The notes below the pieces were generated by a model that worked only from the letters and a program-made list of their open reading frames with translations, was not told the DNA's origin and made no database searches. DNA of 64,000 nt. Origin: Halobacillus sp. Marseille-P3879. GTDB lineage: Bacteria > Bacillota > Bacilli > Bacillales > Halobacillaceae. Position numbers and translations under genes: made by a program. The stretch spans positions 62,001-126,000 of the forward strand of contig NZ_OESS01000004.1 in assembly GCF_900240285.1 (NCBI RefSeq), given 5' to 3'. The first letter of the stretch is position 1. The number at the start of each line of letters is the position of its first letter. Shown here in pieces: positions 16,953 to 26,111 of this stretch.

Positions 16953-18098
16953 TTACTTAATTGAGGAACGAATAGCCTGCTGAAATTGCTCCGCTATATC
17001 TTCCGCTTCTTCAATGCCGATGGATAAACGGATCGTATAATCGGTAATACCCAATTTCTCTCGTTCCTCCTCCGTTAATGCACGGTGGGAAGTGCGGATC
17101 GGATAAGAAACAGTCGTTTCCACGCCCGCCAGAGTAGGAGCCAGTTTAATCCAGCCTAGTGATTTGAAGAAAGCTTCATAATCAACTTGCTTTGCAAGCT
17201 CTATCGTAACGATGGCTCCATTTCCTCTCTCGGATACACCCTCAGGATAATAAACTTTCTCTACGGCATCATCAGCATTCAGCACCTCGGCTACATGTCT
17301 GGCATTTTCAGACTGCTGCTTCATGCGCAAGGCAAGTGTTTTTGAGCCACGCTGAGTCAACCATGCTTCAAATGGACTTAAGTTCGTACCCAGTCCGATA
17401 ATCTTCTGTTTGGCTTTAGCAATTAAATCTTCTGGTCCTGCAATAATTCCTGATGTTACATCGCTGTGACCGCCAATGTACTTCGTAGCACTGTGTGCAA
17501 CCAAGTCCACCCCCTGCGTATAAGGCTGCAATAAATAAGGAGTGGCAAAGGTGTTATCGACCATAGTCTTTATCTGATGCTCTCTAGCGATCTTAACAAG
17601 TTCGTCTATATCTTCCACCCGTAAAAAAGGGTTGGTAATTGATTCTGTATAAAGCAGCTTCGTATTTGGCTTAATTGCATCTCTAACAGCTCCTGGATCT
17701 GCAAAGGAAACCATTGTGTATTCAATACCAAAGCTTAAAAGCTGCTTAGTAATTAGTTGGTGAGTCCCGCCGTAAATATCCTCAGCAGTAACGACGTGAT
17801 CTCCTGCCTGTGCCACTGACAGGATTCCAGCCATAATTGCTGAAATACCTGAAGAAGCAGCTGCCCCGGCCTCGGCTCCTTCTAAATTCGCAACTGCCTG
17901 TCCAAGTTCATCTGTATTGGGGTTATTCTCCCTTGTATATAAATATGGTGTTTCCCCGGCATAATAGCTTTCTAAATGCTCTAAATCACGAAATGTAAAA
18001 GAAGACGTCTGGTAAATCGGCGTCGCCTTACTATTTAACGCTGTATGCTGATTCAATTTATTATGTACCACACGGGTACTAAATAGTTGGTTCCCCAT
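16953..18098 (-). CDS. Trans-sulfuration PLP enzyme (cystathionine gamma-synthase / gamma-lyase family)
   Basis: Cys/Met-metabolism PLP-dependent enzyme of normal size (381 residues). It has a SSGISAI phosphate turn near residue 80, VDNTFATPY and the Schiff-base lysine in SATKYIGGHSD near 195, then TLAGVETTVSYP and RLSIGIE at the C-terminus. The reaction could be cystathionine gamma-synthase, gamma-lyase or methionine gamma-lyase. Sequence alone does not settle it. Start ATG 18098 has AAGGAG 9 bases upstream, and the longer frame to 18143 is unsupported. Same strand as metY but the SAM riboswitch lies between them, so this gene has separate control. I saw no riboswitch in its own 47-base leader. 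Confidence 0.85.
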   Translation of the reverse strand: MGNQLFSTRVVHNKLNQHTALNSKATPIYQTSSFTFRDLEHLESYYAGETPYLYTRENNPNTDELGQAVANLEGAEAGAAASSGISAIMAGILSVAQAGDHVVTAEDIYGGTHQLITKQLLSFGIEYTMVSFADPGAVRDAIKPNTKLLYTESITNPFLRVEDIDELVKIAREHQIKTMVDNTFATPYLLQPYTQGVDLVAHSATKYIGGHSDVTSGIIAGPEDLIAKAKQKIIGLGTNLSPFEAWLTQRGSKTLALRMKQQSENARHVAEVLNADDAVEKVYYPEGVSERGNGAIVTIELAKQVDYEAFFKSLGWIKLAPTLAGVETTVSYPIRTSHRALTEEEREKLGITDYTIRLSIGIEEAEDIAEQFQQAIRSSIK

Positions 18099-18145
18099 CT
18101 TGTTCAACTCCTTCGTTTTTTTCATTACAGTATATCCTACCACTC

Positions 18146-18763
18146 TTACCTATTGTCAAAAAATGAAGTCTCCCTTGTCTGCAGAATTTCCTGAATAACA
18201 TGCTGATAATAATTAAAGTCATGAGGGCAGAAATGATGGCGCTGTAAGGTCTCATTTTGATTTGACATAATGGATCTCGCAATTAAAAAGGTACGATTCT
18301 TAGAAATCATACTTAAGAAATCTTCAATATTTACTTTAACCACGTCAGTTACTTCCTCGTTCATCATTAATGGCAGTGTCTCATCATAAGGAAACAGATA
18401 AATATGACAAATCTCCCGGTCATTAAAGGTTTTCATCTGTAATTGTTCTTTATAAAATCCCGTGTAGCGAATCTTTTCCTCTTGAAGCTCTAATCCTAAC
18501 TCTTCCTGAATTTCCCTTAGGCCACCTTCAATCCGACTTTCCTTTACTCCGATATGGCCAGCCGCCGTTATGTCATATAGGTTAGGAAAGTCCTTCTTAA
18601 TATTTGAACGTTTCTGAAAGTAAATGACCGTTTCATGGTCAAAATGATTATAAAACCAGCAATGAAAGCTTTCATGCCAATCTCCATCACGGTGAATGTC
18701 GTCTCTGTCTTTTTCACCTATAGGCGTCAACCAGTCACTGAAAATCTTTAAAATTTCTCCCAT
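18146..18763 (-). CDS. Nudix hydrolase
   Basis: The Nudix box is complete near residues 70-92: GHIGVKESRIEGGLREIQEE followed by LGL, fitting GX5EX7REUXEEXGU. Flanking sequence (DWHESFHCWFYNH, TFNDREICHIYLF) resembles isopentenyl-diphosphate-isomerase-like Nudix enzymes, but the substrate is unknown. Start is uncertain. ATG 18763 lies 13 bases after GAGGAG, while GTG 18784 overlaps that site and has no upstream one. It ends 47 bases before the trans-sulfuration enzyme on the same strand and may share a transcript with it. Confidence 0.83.
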   Translation of the reverse strand: MGEILKIFSDWLTPIGEKDRDDIHRDGDWHESFHCWFYNHFDHETVIYFQKRSNIKKDFPNLYDITAAGHIGVKESRIEGGLREIQEELGLELQEEKIRYTGFYKEQLQMKTFNDREICHIYLFPYDETLPLMMNEEVTDVVKVNIEDFLSMISKNRTFLIARSIMSNQNETLQRHHFCPHDFNYYQHVIQEILQTRETSFFDNR

Positions 18764-18887
18764 ATGCTCGTTATTACTCCTCACCTTTTTATTATATGTA
18801 TCAGTCTATCATAGAACGACAAATTGCGACTAAATTCGTTTAAAAATTATCTTAGTTTGGAAAACTATACTATAGGAGGGATAACAA

Positions 18888-19064
18888 ATGAATGAAAAAA
18901 AGAAAGACTATGAAAAAGAAACCTCAAACGAAGCAGCCGAACTATTTTCCCACCCATCTAAACTAAGCAAAGCATTCAATCATGAAGAGACAAAGCATGA
19001 TACAGGTGAGGAAACTGAAGGAGAAGCGTTAATGGACCATTTTTCAGACCACCGGGATAAATAA
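18888..19064 (+). CDS. Small acidic hydrophilic protein, 58 residues, unknown
   Basis: ATG 18888 with TAGGAGGG 7 bases upstream, ending at TAA 19062-19064 and followed at once by a terminator hairpin. The protein is highly charged with no hydrophobic helix: Lys/Glu-rich start, a FSHPSKLSKAFNHEE centre and a DHFSDHRDK end. Composition resembles small stress or spore-associated proteins of Bacillaceae, but I recognise no family. A TATACT -10-like element sits about 10 bases before the ribosome site. Confidence 0.7.
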   Translation: MNEKKKDYEKETSNEAAELFSHPSKLSKAFNHEETKHDTGEETEGEALMDHFSDHRDK

Positions 19065-19091
19065 GCCTGCCGAGAAACTCGACAGGCTTAT
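19063..19091 (+). terminator. Intrinsic terminator of the 58-residue gene
   Basis: AAGCCTG plus CGAG pairs with CTCG plus CAGGCTT around AAA, followed by ATTTATAT. It overlaps the stop codon. Confidence 0.82.
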
Positions 19092-19364
19092 TTATATGCT
19101 TTACATCAAGTCAGAAGGATCTTCTCGCATATTTGGGCAGGACCCCTATTTTTTAAACGGAAAGGGAGTTGTTCCTAAAACCTTTTTTATCTTCACCAGA
19201 CAGCGGAACTTCCTTTTCCATTAGGAATGAACGGATAGACATAGAAATGCTTACAGAGAAATAGGCTGCTCTTAAAGCTGAGCTTTTTTAATGACTCTCA
19301 ATTAATGGAATGTTTGGTATGATAGATGAAACAGCCAAATTTTTCACGAGAGGAATGCTGATAG
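19092..19364. other. Intergenic region, nothing convincing
   Basis: About 270 bases without a supported gene. The only structure noted is a weak GCTC/GAGC stem followed by T6 at about 19267-19290. The promoter of the next gene should lie at its right end. Confidence 0.35.
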
Positions 19365-20789
19365 ATGAGTCATAAAGCAAGATGGATTCTTATTGCAATT
19401 ATCTCGGCCGGATTCACGATTGCTGTGTATTGGAGCATGAATGATGATGATAATGCAACCGAGAAATTGACCGTTTTTCAAAACCCAAGCGTTGAAGAGG
19501 TCGAGCTGCCGAGTGAAATTGAAGAAGTGGAGAGTCGTGAGGATATTGAGCAATTTTATGAAGCCCAAATGCCTGGCTATAAAAAAGCGAAGGAAATGAA
19601 TATTGTCCAATCGCCTGAGCAATCATTTGATATTCCTGAACATGAAGGGACTCTTACTGTAAATGAAATCTGGCATTCTGAGTACCAGATCTTTATGTTT
19701 TATAGTGTGGATTTAGCTGTATTTGAAGATAAGGAGAATTCACCTCCCCATCCTTTCTTTAATGTCTCTGAAGTTAATATTCGTCAAGAAAATGGCGAGC
19801 TTCCCACCCAGACCCACCCTGTTCATACATCAGAAAGGGATTATAACTTATTTAAAATTCATGATGGTAAATTATACAGCTTAATTCAGATCCCACGGTT
19901 GAGTCAGGAAGAGATGGACCCACAGTCTGGGTCACATGGACCGGGCTCCGCTATAGACGAATCCGCTCTTACATCATTTAGAATAGAGATGGAAGATGGA
20001 TTTCATACGACAGAAGAAAGCCAAGTTCACTATACATATGAACCGGGTCAGGACACTCTCTATTCTGGAAGGTTTAACGAGAAATTTGAACAGGATGGGT
20101 TAACCATCCGCCTTAAAGAATTTGAAAGAGGCCTGCTCAGTAACAAAATCTCACTCGAAATGGAACATGAAGACTACGATGCAGCCAGTTTGGAAGGCAC
20201 AGTGACCATCGGAGGGGAAGTCTTTACGATCGATCACCCCCGTCCAAACCGCAAAGACCCCGGCACCTTCGAAATCGGACTGCCTCCTGATGGAGACGAG
20301 GATGATTCAGTGAAAATAGATATTGACCATGTAACGATGCTGCGCGATGAAGAATATTCTTTTGCCATTGATGTTAGCGACTATGATGAAATGGTTGAGT
20401 CTGATAAGAATGAGCAGGTACGTTTAAATCCTGAAGAGAAAATCGCCGAACACTTAAATACAGATATTATCCTTGAAGAAAAAAATTATAACCCTTCTGC
20501 GAATTCGCAATTCCGCCTTTCATACATTCAACAATCAGAGGATGAGCAGCTTTTCTTAAGTGCCCAGCCTCCTATCTCATATGGTGAATTTAATTCCAAT
20601 GAGTCTTTCAGCGTATTCATCGACGACGAAGAGATGTCCCCCAATCCAGGAATGGGGTTTGAAAATGATACAGCATTTCTCGATATTTCCAGCTACACCC
20701 TGGAGGGAGCAGAAGAACTGCGGATTGATTTTAATAAAGCAGCTATTGCCCAAAAAGTCGATTTAACTGAAAAAATTCAGCTGGATTAA
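19365..20789 (+). CDS. Membrane-anchored extracytoplasmic protein, unknown, very acidic
   Basis: 474 residues: a short basic start, one N-terminal helix (about 7-24, WILIAIISAGFTIAVYW) acting as anchor or uncleaved signal, then a long Glu/Asp-rich extracytoplasmic part. Two regions look like repeated beta-rich modules (about 95-235, with LTVNEIWHSEYQIFMFYSVDL, and about 245-345, with QDGLTIRLKEFERGLLSNKISLE). A third lies near 385-470. No catalytic motif and no Cys. The pattern of two strand-rich modules behind a helix resembles DUF4179/DUF5643-type surface proteins, but I would not assign it. Single gene, ATG 19365, preceded by GAGAGGAATGCTGATAG. Confidence 0.7.
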   Translation: MSHKARWILIAIISAGFTIAVYWSMNDDDNATEKLTVFQNPSVEEVELPSEIEEVESREDIEQFYEAQMPGYKKAKEMNIVQSPEQSFDIPEHEGTLTVNEIWHSEYQIFMFYSVDLAVFEDKENSPPHPFFNVSEVNIRQENGELPTQTHPVHTSERDYNLFKIHDGKLYSLIQIPRLSQEEMDPQSGSHGPGSAIDESALTSFRIEMEDGFHTTEESQVHYTYEPGQDTLYSGRFNEKFEQDGLTIRLKEFERGLLSNKISLEMEHEDYDAASLEGTVTIGGEVFTIDHPRPNRKDPGTFEIGLPPDGDEDDSVKIDIDHVTMLRDEEYSFAIDVSDYDEMVESDKNEQVRLNPEEKIAEHLNTDIILEEKNYNPSANSQFRLSYIQQSEDEQLFLSAQPPISYGEFNSNESFSVFIDDEEMSPNPGMGFENDTAFLDISSYTLEGAEELRIDFNKAAIAQKVDLTEKIQLD

Positions 20790-20806
20790 GCAAGAAGATC
20801 CCTTGC

Positions 20807-21583
20807 TTAATCTCTGCTGATAAACGTCCGGTGAAAAAAGTCAATCACCGCTTGATTGAGTATGGAGCTGTGTGTAGCCGGCACTTGATGATACGCTTTT
20901 TCAACAACTACAAGAGCTGCTTGAGCACATTCCTTATAAAAAGGGGCTTGGTGATTTACCCACTCCGAACGGGCACCGTACACCAATAAAAGAGGCATAT
21001 CAAGCTTATCGAGCTGATGACTGCAGTCATAGTTTAACGACTCTTTATAATAGGAGTACCAGACATCCGGATCTGATTTCAACAGATGTGTATACTGCTC
21101 TCTTTTCACCAGGGTATTCTTAAAGTGGGAGCGGCTGAGCAGCTTTGCTAATGAACGCGGACTCCTCTTTAACCACGCCATCCCTGCTAGAAATTCAAGG
21201 CGAAAGAGCTTTGTCTGGACCTTCGGAAATGCCCCTGACAACATTAAACCCTTAACCTTATCCGGATATTTCAAGGCAAATGCTTGAGCAACGGATCCTC
21301 CTGCAGAATAGCCGAAAATTAACACCTGATCTAATTTCAAGTGGTTAATGAGTGCCATGATTTCTTCGGCAAAGTCTTCTATATGGGGCTTTCGTTTTAT
21401 CGTATCTGAATCTCCGTGGCCGCTCAAATCGGGTAATATCAATCGAAAGTGCTTGCTAAGCTCATGCTGATATGCAAACACTTTTCTCCCCATTCCCGGG
21501 GGATGAATGCATATAATTGCATTTCCCACCCCGTGATCCTCGTAGAATAGACGTTGTCCATCTTTGTTTATCATATATCCCAT
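20807..21583 (-). CDS. Alpha/beta hydrolase
   Basis: Cytosolic serine hydrolase of about 258 residues. The nucleophile elbow is GYSAGG (Ser near residue 94), the oxyanion region ICIHPPGMG near 25-33, an Asp candidate lies in LLVYGARSEWVN, and the histidine in KAYHQVP near 238. The fold order fits the esterase/lipase/epoxide-hydrolase-like group. Substrate unknown. Starts at ATG 21583 preceded by a GGGGATG site. Convergent with the acidic surface protein. Confidence 0.85.
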   Translation of the reverse strand: MGYMINKDGQRLFYEDHGVGNAIICIHPPGMGRKVFAYQHELSKHFRLILPDLSGHGDSDTIKRKPHIEDFAEEIMALINHLKLDQVLIFGYSAGGSVAQAFALKYPDKVKGLMLSGAFPKVQTKLFRLEFLAGMAWLKRSPRSLAKLLSRSHFKNTLVKREQYTHLLKSDPDVWYSYYKESLNYDCSHQLDKLDMPLLLVYGARSEWVNHQAPFYKECAQAALVVVEKAYHQVPATHSSILNQAVIDFFHRTFISRD

Positions 21584-21773
21584 AATGCCATCCCCTGCTT
21601 TTTCTAATTGGATTTCTAGTGTTTCCGTTTACTTAGCAGTCATACTCGTATTGTGAAAAGTCATTGAACAATCCACTAATAGTTACCTCTTTTTCGCTCC
21701 TTCAAATTGACACTCTTATTGAAGCAGTCGTAAACTATAGGAAGGTACTTAGAAGAAGTGAGAGGAGTCTCTT

Positions 21774-22361
21774 ATGAAAAAACAACGGTTACTTATACCT
21801 TTATTATTCATAACGGTTGCTATTCTTCTCTCCGCCTGCGGAGAGAAAGAACTCGAGGATCCACTGGAGTGGGAAATCGATAATATAAGTGGTACGACCC
21901 AGGCGGGAGAAGATTTTGCTGTTGACGACATGGAGGGGAAAGTGTGGCTCGCTAATTTTATTTTTACCTCTTGTGACACCGTTTGTCCTCCTATGACCCG
22001 TAATATGACAAAGATCCAGGACCAACTGGAAGAGGAAGGTATTGAGGCTGAGATCGTTTCTTTCAGCGTTGACCCCGAAGTAGATACACCAGAAATGCTG
22101 AAAGAATTTGCCCAGGCTCAGGATGCTGATTTTTCTAACTGGTCGTTTGTGACTGGCTATTCGCAGGAAGAGATAGAAGAATATGCCCAGGATAGCTTTG
22201 GAACTGTAGCACAGAAGCCAGAAGGGGCTGAACAGGTTTCTCACGGATCATCGTTTTTCTTGGTGGATAAGAATAACGAGGTTATGAAACACTATAAGGG
22301 CGAGACGGACGTTCCATACGAACAAATCATAGAAGACGCGCAAATCCTGGCTGATCAATAA
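21774..22361 (+). CDS. ypmQ: SCO1/SenC family thiol-copper lipoprotein
   Basis: Lipoprotein involved in CuA-site assembly of cytochrome oxidase. Lipobox LLSAC gives a lipidated Cys near residue 21. The thioredoxin-like domain has the copper/redox motif TSCDTVCP (CxxxC) near residues 66-72 and the distal histidine in VSHGSSFFLVD. Length 195 is normal. ATG 21774 follows GAGAGGAGTCTCTT. Single gene with its own terminator. Very acidic, as expected outside a halophile's membrane. Confidence 0.93.
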   Translation: MKKQRLLIPLLFITVAILLSACGEKELEDPLEWEIDNISGTTQAGEDFAVDDMEGKVWLANFIFTSCDTVCPPMTRNMTKIQDQLEEEGIEAEIVSFSVDPEVDTPEMLKEFAQAQDADFSNWSFVTGYSQEEIEEYAQDSFGTVAQKPEGAEQVSHGSSFFLVDKNNEVMKHYKGETDVPYEQIIEDAQILADQ

Positions 22362-22405
22362 AACCCAGTCTGCCGAGAATATCCTCCGGCAGACTGGGTT
22401 TTTTA
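22362..22405 (+). terminator. Intrinsic terminator of the SCO gene
   Basis: AACCCAGTCTGCCG pairs with CGGCAGACTGGGTT, followed by TTTTATTATT. Very stable and may also serve the convergent sigma gene. Confidence 0.93.
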
Positions 22406-22498
22406 TTATTATTCTTCCTTAAAACAGCGCATTGTAAAACTTCCCTATTCAAAGTACTGTTGATATATACAACCCTTAACCTTGTCAGAGAATTTCTT

Positions 22499-23038
22499 CT
22501 ATCCATGGGCCACAGAAGATTCTTTTATTTCACCGCTAATGTGATCACGTGCCCGTTTCATTCTCGTTTTTAATGTGTTTTCATTTAAGTGGAGAACATT
22601 AGACATCTGTTTGACCGATAGATCATGAAAATAATACATATTCACAGCTTGATGATAGTCCGGCTTTAAATGGTTAATTGCTTCGCGAACGTATTCGTGT
22701 TCTTCTTTTTCTACAAGAATTTCCAAGGGATTACTGTCTTCCGCTTCTCTGCAGTGAAGCCACTGGTCCTCCCATGGCATGACATTGCGTTTCGTGTAGC
22801 TTCGCAGATGGTCTTTGCATAAATTGATCATAATCCGAAAAACCCAGGCCTTCATATTATTGCCCTTTTGGAAAAGGTCGAACCTTTCATACGCCTTGAG
22901 CAGGGCTTCTTGAACCATATCTTCAGCTGTCATGCTTTCCTTTACGTAGCACCTGGCTGTTCGTAAAAGAGCAGCATAATGATCTTCAACGATTTCATTG
23001 AGACTTTGATCTCGATTGATGTCCTTCACAGTGCCCAC
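22499..23038 (-). CDS. ECF sigma factor without an adjacent anti-sigma gene
   Basis: 179 residues. Region 2 at about 15-85 (YAALLRTARCYVKESMTAEDMVQEALLKAYERFDLF in two blocks, then MKAWVFRIMINLCKDHLRSY), region 4.2 at about 125-170 (LKPDYHQAVNMYYFHDLSVKQM and HLNENTLKTRMKRARD). It resembles SigM/SigW-type factors. Nothing that looks like an anti-sigma factor lies downstream. The next gene is convergent. Upstream is the divergent XRE-TPR regulator. Start ATG 23038 is preceded by GGAGTGGGC. Confidence 0.88.
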   Translation of the reverse strand: MGTVKDINRDQSLNEIVEDHYAALLRTARCYVKESMTAEDMVQEALLKAYERFDLFQKGNNMKAWVFRIMINLCKDHLRSYTKRNVMPWEDQWLHCREAEDSNPLEILVEKEEHEYVREAINHLKPDYHQAVNMYYFHDLSVKQMSNVLHLNENTLKTRMKRARDHISGEIKESSVAHG

Positions 23039-23313
23039 TCCAATAAATTAACATATTACCTATTTTTACTTATCGTACTATAATCCAACCATTTAGAAAT
23101 CTAGTTTTTGTACTAAAATCTCTAAGTAATTTAGCAATTTTTATGATTTATTTTCGCAAATCACCATTTTCTGTATCGATTTTTACAAAATATTACGGCA
23201 ATTGTTACTTTAGACCTATTCAAGGAACGACAAATTCTGTATGATAGTCATTAGAGGGGACAGACTTTGTAAGGTTCCATATCGTCGCAACGGGAAGCGT
23301 AAAGGGGTGAAGA

Positions 23314-24594
23314 TTGTTGCATATTGGAAGAAGAATTAATATTTATCGCAGACTCAACCATATGACATTAAACGATTTATCAGGGGACTCCATCTCACCA
23401 GCCCATCTTAGTAAAATTGAAAATGGGTACCGCCGTCCCGGGAGATCGACCTTAAAAAAGATCTCTTCTTCCTTGAAACTTCCTGTCACTTTCTTTGAGA
23501 AATTTGATGAAGAAGATCCCGAGGTTCATCATGTGCTCACTCAGTTTGAACAATTCATTATTACTAAAATAGAAAAAGCACAGCCACTCGTTGAAACGAT
23601 TACAGATAATTATTACACATACCTTTCAAACATCCATCAGGAAATCTATTTCTTATTTCTGAAGTGTGCGTATTATTGTAAAATCAAGGATTATAAACAG
23701 GCAGAACATACCTATGTAACCTATATCCGCCCTTTTATTGATAAAGATCTGATCCATAAAACTCCTTTATATGTACAGAACGCTTATCATTATTGCGAAG
23801 GAATTCGACACTACCAACAGTCAGACTTCAACTTAAGTCTGTCCCATTACAAGAGCTTCTGCATGGAGAATCAGCCTTTAGCTGTCAAAGCCGCTCTCAC
23901 TTATAATATTGCCGTCTTATCCAATGCAGTAAAGAATTACAGGGACGCTGTCGACTTTAGTCACGAAGCCTTACGCTATTATGAAAGCCTGGAGCAGGAT
24001 AAAGATGTTTCCATGGTTTATAACTTAATTGGTGTGGTTTTTTTAAATGAGGAAAAGTTCAGTAAATCGATGGATTATCTGACTCAAGCGGAAGAACTGG
24101 CTAAGCACCTCCCCAACCGTCGTCTGCTCACGCAAGTCCTGCATAATAAAGGAGTGGTCATGCGTAAGGATGGCTGTAATCAAGAAGCCAGCCGTTATCT
24201 GGAGAAAGCGCTGAAGCTTAAAGAAGCTGAGGGACTGACAGCTAACAAACAAATTTCCTATCAGTCATTGTGTAAAGCTTACATCAATTTGAATCGTTTA
24301 GAGGAAGCAGATTCGCTGTTTAAAGAAGCAAAAGGAGAAGTTAGTAAGCAAGCTGATTATTATTATCTTCTAGAAGCGTTTCTAGATTACTACCAAAAAA
24401 CCGGGGATGATGAAGCTTATCAGAACAGCTTGGAAGAATGCATTGAGTTCTTTGAGCGTGATGCCGACCATGAACCTTTAAACACTTTATACTTAAAGCT
24501 TGGTAACCATATGTATGAAATCGGGAAATACAAAAGGGCTGCTGAGTGTTATTTATTACATATAAAAAAAACATCAGAAGAGCAAAACACCTGA
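23314..24594 (+). CDS. XRE-type helix-turn-helix regulator with C-terminal TPR repeats
   Basis: Residues about 4-60 form the DNA-binding helix-turn-helix (LGRRINIYRRLNHMTLNDLS-like start and SPAHLSKIENGYRRPGRSTL). From about residue 90 to 420 the chain is a run of alpha-helical 34-40 residue repeats, such as VSMVYNLIGVVFLNEEKFSK and AECYLLHIKK, typical of TPR. This layout is that of the RRNPP group (PlcR/NprR/Rap relatives) that sense short peptides. Start is TTG 23314 (or the adjacent TTG 23317) with AAAGGGGTG just upstream. No obvious small pheromone gene follows; the next feature is a terminator. Divergent from the lone ECF factor. Confidence 0.85.
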   Translation: MLHIGRRINIYRRLNHMTLNDLSGDSISPAHLSKIENGYRRPGRSTLKKISSSLKLPVTFFEKFDEEDPEVHHVLTQFEQFIITKIEKAQPLVETITDNYYTYLSNIHQEIYFLFLKCAYYCKIKDYKQAEHTYVTYIRPFIDKDLIHKTPLYVQNAYHYCEGIRHYQQSDFNLSLSHYKSFCMENQPLAVKAALTYNIAVLSNAVKNYRDAVDFSHEALRYYESLEQDKDVSMVYNLIGVVFLNEEKFSKSMDYLTQAEELAKHLPNRRLLTQVLHNKGVVMRKDGCNQEASRYLEKALKLKEAEGLTANKQISYQSLCKAYINLNRLEEADSLFKEAKGEVSKQADYYYLLEAFLDYYQKTGDDEAYQNSLEECIEFFERDADHEPLNTLYLKLGNHMYEIGKYKRAAECYLLHIKKTSEEQNT

Positions 24595-24621
24595 GTTCCT
24601 GTTTCCCAGGCCTCAGGTGTT
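24586..24621. terminator. Bidirectional terminator
   Basis: AACACCTGAG and CTCAGGTGTT arms overlap the stop of the XRE-TPR gene and lie just beyond the ypuA stop on the other strand. Confidence 0.8.
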
Positions 24622-24627
24622 CGATCA

Positions 24628-25524
24628 TTAATTAAATACGGATCGGAAAAACTCAGTCAATGCATCAAAGAATTCTTGAATGGCGTTAGAAACGTTGTTC
24701 CAGAAGCCTTCGTCATTAATAATGTCCTGAAGGCCTCCTGTTAATTCATCCAGCTGGTTCCTGACTTCATCAAAATTTATATTTAAATTACGCATTTGCT
24801 CAAATAAATCAACTAACCGCTGACGATCCTCTTCACTGAGCTCGATATTTAAGTTATTAAGCTGTTCCTGGACAATTTGTTCAATCTCTTCTTTAGTCGC
24901 GGGATCCTGCTCAGCGATTGCCTTTTTAATTTCTGTTAGAAGCTCGCTGACTTCAGCCTCGTCGACCCCTTCTTCAGCAAGAGACGTCGCCACGTCCAGC
25001 TCCTCACTTGCTACTTCCATCCGATCTTCATCTAAAGCTACACCCTTTGCGTCGTAAGCTTTATAAATACCTGTAAGAGCGGAATGACCACTTACTTTGA
25101 CGGAAGAAGCCACAAGCACATCTGCATTTTCAACTCCTGCTGTTAATAAAGCATTGTAATACATTTCTTTCGTTACTTCGGTAATATCATCCGGCGTAAC
25201 AATATCAATGTTAATCCCTTCTCCGTCACCCTTGTGGATAATCTTGACGGAAGAATACATGTTGGAATTCGGATTTCCTCCAATATAATTAGCAATATCC
25301 TGACCAGTTACCGTAAACTCATCTACTTCTTCATGCTGCTCCACTTCTAGTAAGTCAGCCACTTCGTTTTTTTGAGAATCGGACAAAGCTTCCCCGTAAA
25401 CAACAATTGGGAGGCCAAGCTTTTCATTAATCGATTCATTTCCCGTAGAAGCCTGAGTACCTTGAGGCAGAAAGGCCAGCATAACAATAAAAGACAGTAA
25501 AATAATACCCAAACGATTTTTCAT
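24628..25524 (-). CDS. ypuA: Secreted DUF1002 protein (YpuA)
   Basis: 298 residues. A Sec signal peptide (KNRLGIILLSFIVMLAF, cleavage after TQA) is followed by the DUF1002 domain, where IVVYGEALSDSQKNEV and TGQDIANYIGGNPNS are characteristic, then a long helical acidic tail with heptad-like spacing (about 190-280). ATG 25524 has GGAGACG upstream. The longer frame to 25668 is not supported. Function unknown. In B. subtilis the family member is envelope-stress regulated, which fits the nearby ECF gene only loosely. Confidence 0.88.
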   Translation of the reverse strand: MKNRLGIILLSFIVMLAFLPQGTQASTGNESINEKLGLPIVVYGEALSDSQKNEVADLLEVEQHEEVDEFTVTGQDIANYIGGNPNSNMYSSVKIIHKGDGEGINIDIVTPDDITEVTKEMYYNALLTAGVENADVLVASSVKVSGHSALTGIYKAYDAKGVALDEDRMEVASEELDVATSLAEEGVDEAEVSELLTEIKKAIAEQDPATKEEIEQIVQEQLNNLNIELSEEDRQRLVDLFEQMRNLNINFDEVRNQLDELTGGLQDIINDEGFWNNVSNAIQEFFDALTEFFRSVFN

Positions 25525-25680
25525 TAGGTTCGTCTCCTTATTTTTAAATTCAAACTTATTTACGAGTGTGCTAAACTTAACTTTTATTATACTTAATTCC
25601 GTAGATTTCGCACCTTCTTTTTTAATTTCTCTATACGTAATACGTAACATCACAGCATTAAGTTTCAAAGGAGTGAAAAG

Positions 25681-26052
25681 ATGAATACATTCAAGACCAT
25701 CTCTCTCTACATATTCGCAATTGCTTTATTCTTAGCGGGGGTCGCCCACTTTGTATACGATGAAGGGTTTGCCGTAATGATTCCGGACTTTGTTCCCTTT
25801 CAATTAGAACTTGTGTACATTACAGCAATTATGGAATGGATGCTTTCCCTTTTTCTAATTTTCCCTCAGACAAGACGGGCAGCCGGTATTGCTACAGCCA
25901 TCTTTCTAGTAGCTGTACTTCCGGCCAACATTTACGCTGCTATTATTGCGGCGCCTGCTCCATGGTCTGATGATCCTAATTTGATTTTGCTTTGGATTCG
26001 TCCTCTTCTTCAGCCTTTGTTGATTTGGTGGGTGCTTGCTGCTTCAAAATAA
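25681..26052 (+). CDS. DoxX-like four-helix membrane protein
   Basis: 123 residues with four predicted helices (about 5-25, 45-63, 70-90, 100-120), including the family-like FLAGVAHFVYDE start and a MEWMLSLFL second helix. DoxX-type proteins are small membrane partners of redox enzymes, so a role in thiol or electron transfer is possible but not shown. ATG 25681 follows AAAGGAGTGAAAAG. Probably separate from the downstream DJ-1 gene (59 bases apart), though read-through cannot be excluded. Confidence 0.72.
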   Translation: MNTFKTISLYIFAIALFLAGVAHFVYDEGFAVMIPDFVPFQLELVYITAIMEWMLSLFLIFPQTRRAAGIATAIFLVAVLPANIYAAIIAAPAPWSDDPNLILLWIRPLLQPLLIWWVLAASK

Positions 26053-26111
26053 TATCCTAAGCCGCCGGGTATTTGATACACTTACTATAGATTCAAAAAA
26101 GGAGGCCTTTC

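Noticed and set aside
23220-23260. Promoter with ECF-like GGAAC and TATGAT elements ahead of the XRE-TPR gene
   Set aside because: The spacing does not fit either sigma-A (15 bases) or an ECF promoter, so I could not choose.
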